Of a DNA stretch of 64,000 nucleotides, positions 58,551 through 64,000 are shown in pieces. The DNA lies in contig JACEFZ010028127.1 of NCBI GenBank assembly GCA_014155875.1, positions 17,501 through 81,500 of the forward strand, read 5' to 3'. Both the position numbers and the translations under genes were made by a program. Numbering within the stretch: position 1 is the first letter of the stretch; each line of letters opens with the position of its first letter. Origin of the DNA: Cepaea nemoralis (taxonomy: Eukaryota; Mollusca; Gastropoda; Stylommatophora; Helicidae). The notes beneath the pieces were generated by a model. That model was not told where the DNA came from and ran no database searches. It saw only the letters and a program-made list of their open reading frames with translations.

Positions 58551-59509
58551 TGCGCTGATTATCGACAGGCACAAGTAAACAACATTGTCGTGTATTCTAG
58601 CATTACTAGTCACGTGATACGCGAGTAGACAGATTATACAGTAACATTTATCTCATGTCATTAGTTTCTCCAGTGCTGCTGGACGACGTCGCAGTCTTGT
58701 TTGTCAAAGATAGACAATTTTGTCATCGGATGATTGTCGAGAAGGCGTCCAGATTTATTGAATGAGTTGAGTCAAGACTCAACATCACATCACTCGCGGC
58801 ATTCCCATACGTGCTCCGCCCTCATCTGTTACTGAATTTGGCCGATCATAGGATGTTTCTAGATTGGATGTTACTGGGCCTATACGGGAAACCTACAATG
58901 TAAATCATAAGAGGCGACCAAGGAGAGTTGGTGTCAGAATGGCTGGTTCAATCCGTAGACAACTTCAGCTGCAAAATCCAGCCAATCATGAGCAGGTCTA
59001 CCTAGAGCTTGGCATCTGTTGCTCGAGGGCCTTTGTTCCATCAATGGATGAAAGGAAGAAGAAGAAGAAGAAATATTCTGGAGATGGTTATGTACTATGT
59101 ACTTATGAGACTAAGTGTGCAAAAATCTTCACAATAAATGATTGAAAATTTAATAAACAGAGAACTCTGTCGATAAAATTAAATAAACAGAACTATCGAG
59201 AAAATTAAATAAACAGAGAACTCCATCAACGGTTAAATAATTCAATGCCGAACAAAACGTAGGTTTGGACCAAACATGGTACTCAGTCAAATGAACAAGT
59301 ATTATAATGTAACATTTGAATTCACTCATTGACATTGCAGAAGATACCACGAAAAAAAACAACACAACTAACACGATGACCCTGGTATGGCGATATATCA
59401 TCCTTCTGTCCAAATGGGAGGTCACATTTGGCGATATATTATCCTTTTCCGTAACTGAATCAGTTAAGAAGCCCCATATCTACGTACTGATCTGTCCGCG
59501 CTTGTGTGT
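58551..59509. other. Intergenic, scraps of dispersed repeats
   Basis: A repeat G-like piece at 58765-58825 (ttgagtcaagactcaacatc, cattcccatacgtgctccgc), and a GAA-tailed scrap at 58864-59075 ending gaagaagaagaagaag. It has no EF-hand exon I can recognise. Confidence 0.45.
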
Positions 59510-59930
59510 AGCGTGAACTGCATGTTCGGAACGATGGCGGCCGGCTGTTGCTGAATTGACTGTTTTGCCTTTTCGGTTCACGAGTGCATTTTTCAGGAGA
59601 CTCATGGGAGTCGTCGCTGGAGCTATGGAGTTCGCGCTTTGTGCGGCGCTTTCGGCGGGTCGCCCCGCGGAAAGAGACCGAGCCACATGGGGGTCTTTCT
59701 GGTGACTGCCGATTCCATCAACGATGGACTGTATTTTTCGTGAAGGACTTTTGTGTTGGCATTCTGGCGGCGGCATTATGCACAGTGTACCTATGCGAGC
59801 TGTTGGCTTGCCGAGACTCCTGGTTTTTCCACTTTTCACATTGCTCAGTAAGGAGCATTTTGTGTGATATTCACTGGCACAGGAACGGAGCATAATGGGG
59901 ACGACCTGTTGCCGTGAAGTTGGAACCGCG

Positions 59931-59972
<42 letters not shown>

Positions 59973-59975
59973 CAT
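59510..59975 (+). mobile_element. Dispersed repeat H with (AACT)n tail, copy 3
   Basis: actgcatgttcggaacgatg ... gagcattttgtgtgatattc ... gttggaaccgcgactaacta, then (ACTA)n to 59971. Between 59575 and 59690 it carries a family D SINE piece. Confidence 0.75.
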
Positions 59976-59989
59976 ATCTAGGTACGGAA

Positions 59990-60380
59990 AGAGGCCATTT
60001 CACAACGACAGTTGATTCTTTCTCAAGTCCAGACCGTGTGGCGTTGGTCATCGTGTTGTCCACACGGCCTCCTGTCTCGTGTACTGACAACCATTTCTGA
60101 TACAGATGTTCCTCCATGCCATGATATTTAACTGTCCGGCAACTTCTCTCTTGGCCTCCTCCTGCCTCCCAGCGGCGCTGTTTTGGCGACGTACTTCAGT
60201 TTCCCTCTTCTCATGACATGGCCAAAGAATGCGGACTGTCTTCGTCTGATGCCAGGAACCAGTTCTCTTTATGAATTAACTTCTTCCAAGACATCTTCAT
60301 TACTTTTTCTGTCCGTTCACGATGTTCTCATCATTCTTCTATAAAACAACGACACTTGATTAACCATTTTCATTCACAAT
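59990..60380 (-). mobile_element. Decayed LINE C-terminus
   Basis: tgttcctccatgccatgata, cttctctcttggcctcctcc, cttcctctt-like sequence is the complement of LINE tail coding sequence (R-R-P-R-G type). Multiple stops. Confidence 0.45.
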
Positions 60381-61110
60381 AATCATCACTTTTTGGGCCG
60401 TGTTATGAGATGAGATATCCAACAGAAGGTGATTACAGCCGGGAAGACTGGGGATGCTAGAGACTGTTGACGAAAACGCCGGATGATTTGACAGCGTGGC
60501 GCAGAAACAATCGAACATATCAAGAACACACATAATTTATGTTTATGGAGGAATACGAGCACCTGACATGGCACATGATGATGATACAAACAGCTAGCTG
60601 GCTACAGGCAGCAATGAAAAACTGCAATTATATGCTCAGGTGTCGCTGCCCTGCCTGTCACATTCAGATACAGAAACAATACTACAGAAGCCCAGAGCTA
60701 GCAGGTGAATGCAGCAGCATACACTGTGTTAGTTACAGATATTCACTTCTCTAACTGCCGCTATTGTTCCTTGTTTTGACTTTACCTGCGCCACATTACT
60801 GCATTCCCACTTTACTATCTCCCTTTCTGACTAGTTTTTCTTTCTCCCGCCATGTGTATATGTGTATTATCCCCCCCCCCCCACCCCACCCCACACACAC
60901 ACATATACACTTTGTTTATTGTGTGTGACTGCGTATGTTAATCTGGTGCTGTTACGTGAGTTCTTTGCTTAATGTTGATAAATCTCTATTTTCTTCAGTT
61001 ATCTCTTAACTCTTTCCTACCCTTCTTCTCTGTTTATTGCTTGTGTGTAATTCTAGCCCTTAAGAGTGAGTTATGAGTAACAGATAATCAAATTCTTGCC
61101 CTTCTCCATT
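60381..61110. other. Intergenic, no recognised gene
   Basis: The C-run at 60871-60882 and (CA)n nearby are simple repeats. The frame 60539-60754 has no domain. Confidence 0.4.
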
Positions 61111-61114
61111 TACA

Positions 61115-61116
<2 letters not shown>

Positions 61117-61191
<75 letters not shown>
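61117..61191. repeat. (CA)n(GA)n microsatellite
   Basis: cacacacacacacacaca followed by about 30 GA units. Confidence 0.95.
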
Positions 61192-61194
<3 letters not shown>

Positions 61195-61322
61195 CCACCC
61201 CTTGGTTGCTGGTAGATTTAACATGGGACAAGCATCCTATACCCAATACACCGCTTGGCATAGATAACGGGTACTTTACCTGTGCTTAACACTTACATAC
61301 AAGCAAACTGAGGGTTTAATAC

Positions 61323-61485
61323 TAGTTGAGTTGAGTTAAGAACCGACATCACTGCACTCAAGACATTCCCATACGCACTCCGTCCCCTCATTGAACAGCC
61401 AGCGAAGAGTCACACTGCTAATCGTTTCTCACCGCTATCTGATTGAAAGTTCCCCTGGTCTTCCCTCTCAGTTTAGAGATTCTTC
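61323..61485. repeat. Dispersed repeat G, copy 2
   Basis: gttgagttgagttaagaacc, gacatcactgcactcaagac. Longer than the copy at 11105. Confidence 0.6.
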
Positions 61486-61739
61486 CAGAACCCCATGCCG
61501 ATCCCCCGCTATCTCATTCTTTCCACATGCATAGTTTAATACTAGATTAAATTAAAGCAGGTTTGTACATAAATCCACATGTATTGATTGGCATTCACAG
61601 AAGTTTAAGACAGAATTAGAGACTAGAGGACACACTGGACAACATAACAATTGAAAGCTATAGTTACTGACGGGGGTTGAAACCTGTCACCTCCATATGA
61701 TGACAGCGCATCGCTGCTGGAACAAGAGTAATTCGACGC

Positions 61740-61975
61740 ATGACCAACTAGACAGACAAACGAAAGAAAACTGAAAAGCCAGGTATTCCCGTAGACTGGA
61801 TGAATAAATGGACAGATCCGATGTTAAATAAACCGAAACAGAAAGCAAACAGAAGTCTGTACGAAGGTACCAAGTGATGGATTCGTCAAGAAACCTGAGC
61901 GGTTTAAGATAAATGTTTGTGCACACCTTGAAAACACCACCGGCTGTGTGAGTACTCAAAGACGCAGAAGTCCTG
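61740..61975. repeat. Divergent direct duplicate of 63600-64000
   Basis: Stretches such as acctgagcggtttaagataa, atgtttgtgcaca and gtgagtactcaaagacg recur in the same order at the window end. The repeat may continue beyond 64000. Confidence 0.65.
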
Positions 61976-62115
61976 GAAACTGATGCACGCGTGCCGTGAG
62001 CGAGAATATCAGCAGGCATCCAAATATTTGGGACATGTTTGTTTACATGTGTATGTAAGTCTTCGTCCAGTTCATTTTACACTCGATAGGAAAACGTAGA
62101 GATATCAACGTGTAG

Positions 62116-62116
<1 letters not shown>

Positions 62117-62213
<97 letters not shown>

Positions 62214-62282
62214 CACACACACACACACACGCACGCACGCACGCACGGACACAAACAACACACACACACACACACACACACA
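62117..62282. repeat. Compound microsatellite (GTCT)n(CT)n(CA)n
   Basis: Thirteen GTCT units, about 22 CT units, then interrupted CA/CACG runs. It produces spurious reading frames on both strands. Confidence 0.95.
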
Positions 62283-62289
62283 CGATTTA

Positions 62290-63250
62290 CAACATCTACT
62301 ATCTGCATTCTCCAATGCTTGTTCTGAATTTGGTTTAACAATTAGCAAAAGAAAGACACAGATTATGTCACAAGGTGCACATGGGGTACCATCAATCTTT
62401 ATTGACGACACTGAACTGGATATAGTTGACCATTTTACAGATTTAGGATCAGAGGTAAATAGCAAATTATCTCTAGATCAGGAAATCAACATCAGGATTG
62501 GTAAGGCAGCAACAACGATGTACAGGTTAAGAGAAAAGAGTCTGGGAGAACAGGAGCTTACTCCCAAAAGAAAATTCCTTGTCTATCAAGCCGGTGTCCT
62601 AAGTACTCTTCTTTAAGTTTTTTAAGGCAGTATAGCCTGGTCAACTTACTCACACCAAGAGAAACGTTTAAACAGCTTCCATTTGCGGTGTCTGCGAACA
62701 ATATGTGGTATTAAGTGACAAGACAAAATCACAAATACTGAAGAATTGGAAAGATCAGGTTGTGTGACGGTTTATTCCATGCTCAGTCTTCGTAGACTTA
62801 GATGGATAGGACATTTTAGGAGGATGGATGATGGTAGAATACCAAAGGATATTTTTTTTGGTGAATTACAGATGGGTAAGAGATCTCAGGGTCGGCCTCT
62901 ACTACGATACAAAGATGTGTGTAAGCCGGACATGATTGATACAGGCATTGATAATGCACATCGGGAGCAAGTCGCCGCTGAACGTGTTGCATGGAGGGCA
63001 AATATCAGAAATGGAATATAGACAAAGGAGAAACCGATTGTAGATAGGTCAAACACTGAGCGCGTGAGACGCAAGATGGTGCGTGATGGTGGAAATGACC
63101 ATGTGTTCACGTGTATGCATTGTGGACAAACATCTACAATGCGAATTGGTTTGATCAGTCACATTCGCTACCGCCATGGATTGTAGTTATTATGCCTTTT
63201 TGTAGCACAGTGTAACAAACTATCATCTGTTAATTGTCTCTGCTTCTCCA
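62290..63250 (+). mobile_element. LINE C-terminal half with C2H2 zinc finger
   Basis: Broken frames from 62290 read FGLTISKRKTQIMSQGAHGV, VDHFTDLGSEVNSKLSLDQE, KFLVYQAGVLSTLL, then after a frameshift SLRRLRWIGHFRRMDDGRIP and GKRSQGRPLLRYKDVCKPDM. The frame ends in a C-terminal zinc finger C-x2-C-x12-H-x4-H (CMHCGQTSTMRIGLISHIRY plus RH) and stops at 63184-63186. The 3' UTR (tgtagttattatgccttttt) is shared with repeat X. The RT core is missing. Confidence 0.8.
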
Positions 63251-64000
63251 TCCATACCTGTGACACTCTATCTACTTAAACCGCAGTTTGTTTTGCTGTT
63301 ACACAATCTGCAAAGTAAGACTCAAGGATCTATCCTGCATTACGTGGCATTGGCAACATGTGTTTGTGAGATCCCGCTAGAACTCAGGATACACGAGATT
63401 TGGAGTCTTAGGTTACAGCTAGGAATTTCTTGTAACAACATTCGTTCATTTGTAACTTGTTTCTACGTGGGGGTAGGCGAGGAACATTGCCAGAAGTGGG
63501 GTTTGGAATAAGTCCACGAAAATAGAAAAACAGGTACACATTCATGAAAAAAGAAAGACAGACGGAGGAACGGACAGACATACAGACAGCTAGACATACA
63601 GACAGATAGGCAGACGGACGAAAGAACAATGAAAAACCAGACATCCTTGCAGACAAGATGAATAATTGAAATGAACGAATTAACTTTATTTTCGAAGGGT
63701 CACAAGTTGGGCACCCAAGCCTGTCTTAAATTCGGCACTTCCAGCCACTCACCTTTCATACATCAATTATCTCTTGTGTATGTTACATACACATGGGGGG
63801 GGGGGGGGGGAAGAGGGGGGGGGGGGACATGAATGCTGTGGATCGGTCAGATAAGATATTAAATAAACCGGATTTAGGAAGCAAAAATAAGCCTACATTA
63901 AGACAGTGCGAAGGCAACAGGCTTTGGGTCAGTCTGCAAACCTGAGCGATTTGAAATAAATGTTTGTGCACATCTCTGGCTATGTGAGTACTCAAAGACG
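63251..64000. other. Intergenic, simple repeats and duplicate end
   Basis: Contains a GACA-rich run (63560-63615), G-runs at 63795-63826, a complement of the GTTC-tailed repeat end (63668-63720), and from about 63838 the second copy of the 61740-61975 duplication. Confidence 0.5.

Noticed and set aside
61687..62019. EF-hand exon paralog suggested by FQDFCVF
   Set aside because: No EF loop upstream in that frame and a stop close by; kept only as a weak finding.
62043..62465. Cys/Val- and Arg/Glu-rich frames
   Set aside because: Produced by the (GTCT)n(CT)n(CA)n microsatellite.

Overview
The window is eukaryotic and intron-rich. Two host genes are embedded in dense repeats, giving a low coding density. 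The best guess is a lophotrochozoan, probably a mollusc (perhaps a gastropod). This rests on protein divergence, the mix of tRNA-derived SINEs and RTE-like LINEs, and an 18S rRNA fragment that resembles gastropod 18S as I remember it. No database search was possible.

The main gene is a complete histone acetyltransferase HAT1 (type B, KAT1) on the + strand. Eleven coding exons between 10099 and 43976 give a 407-residue protein. All introns are GT-AG and all codon phases join. The first coding exon holds only seven bases (ATGGCGG). The introns carry most of the repeats: intron 3 has a three-level transposon nest, intron 4 a dead mariner, intron 5 a complete but RT-less LTR retrotransposon inside a 28-bp minisatellite, intron 6 a 52-bp tandem repeat that duplicates exon 6's own end and splice donor, and intron 9 an antisense piece of rDNA and a large 39-bp minisatellite.

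A second gene lies on the - strand at about 55.1-58.1 kb. It is the 3' part of an EF-hand calcium-binding protein (two exons, two canonical EF loops). Its 5' exons are not recognised here and may lie to the right of the window.

The rest is repeats. Left of HAT1 (1-10 kb): tRNA-derived SINEs, LINE 3' ends, a U2 snRNA-like fragment, a 1.75-kb non-coding composite element with a (GAA)n tail, and a Tigger-like DNA transposon remnant. Between the genes (44-55 kb): a 25-bp satellite, the longest LINE (RTE-like RT with YADD), a 190-bp palindrome and a pair of MITEs. Right of the EF-hand exons (58-64 kb): more LINEs, one ending in a C2H2 zinc finger, and long simple repeats. I found no CRISPR, no operon and no functional tRNA or rRNA gene.
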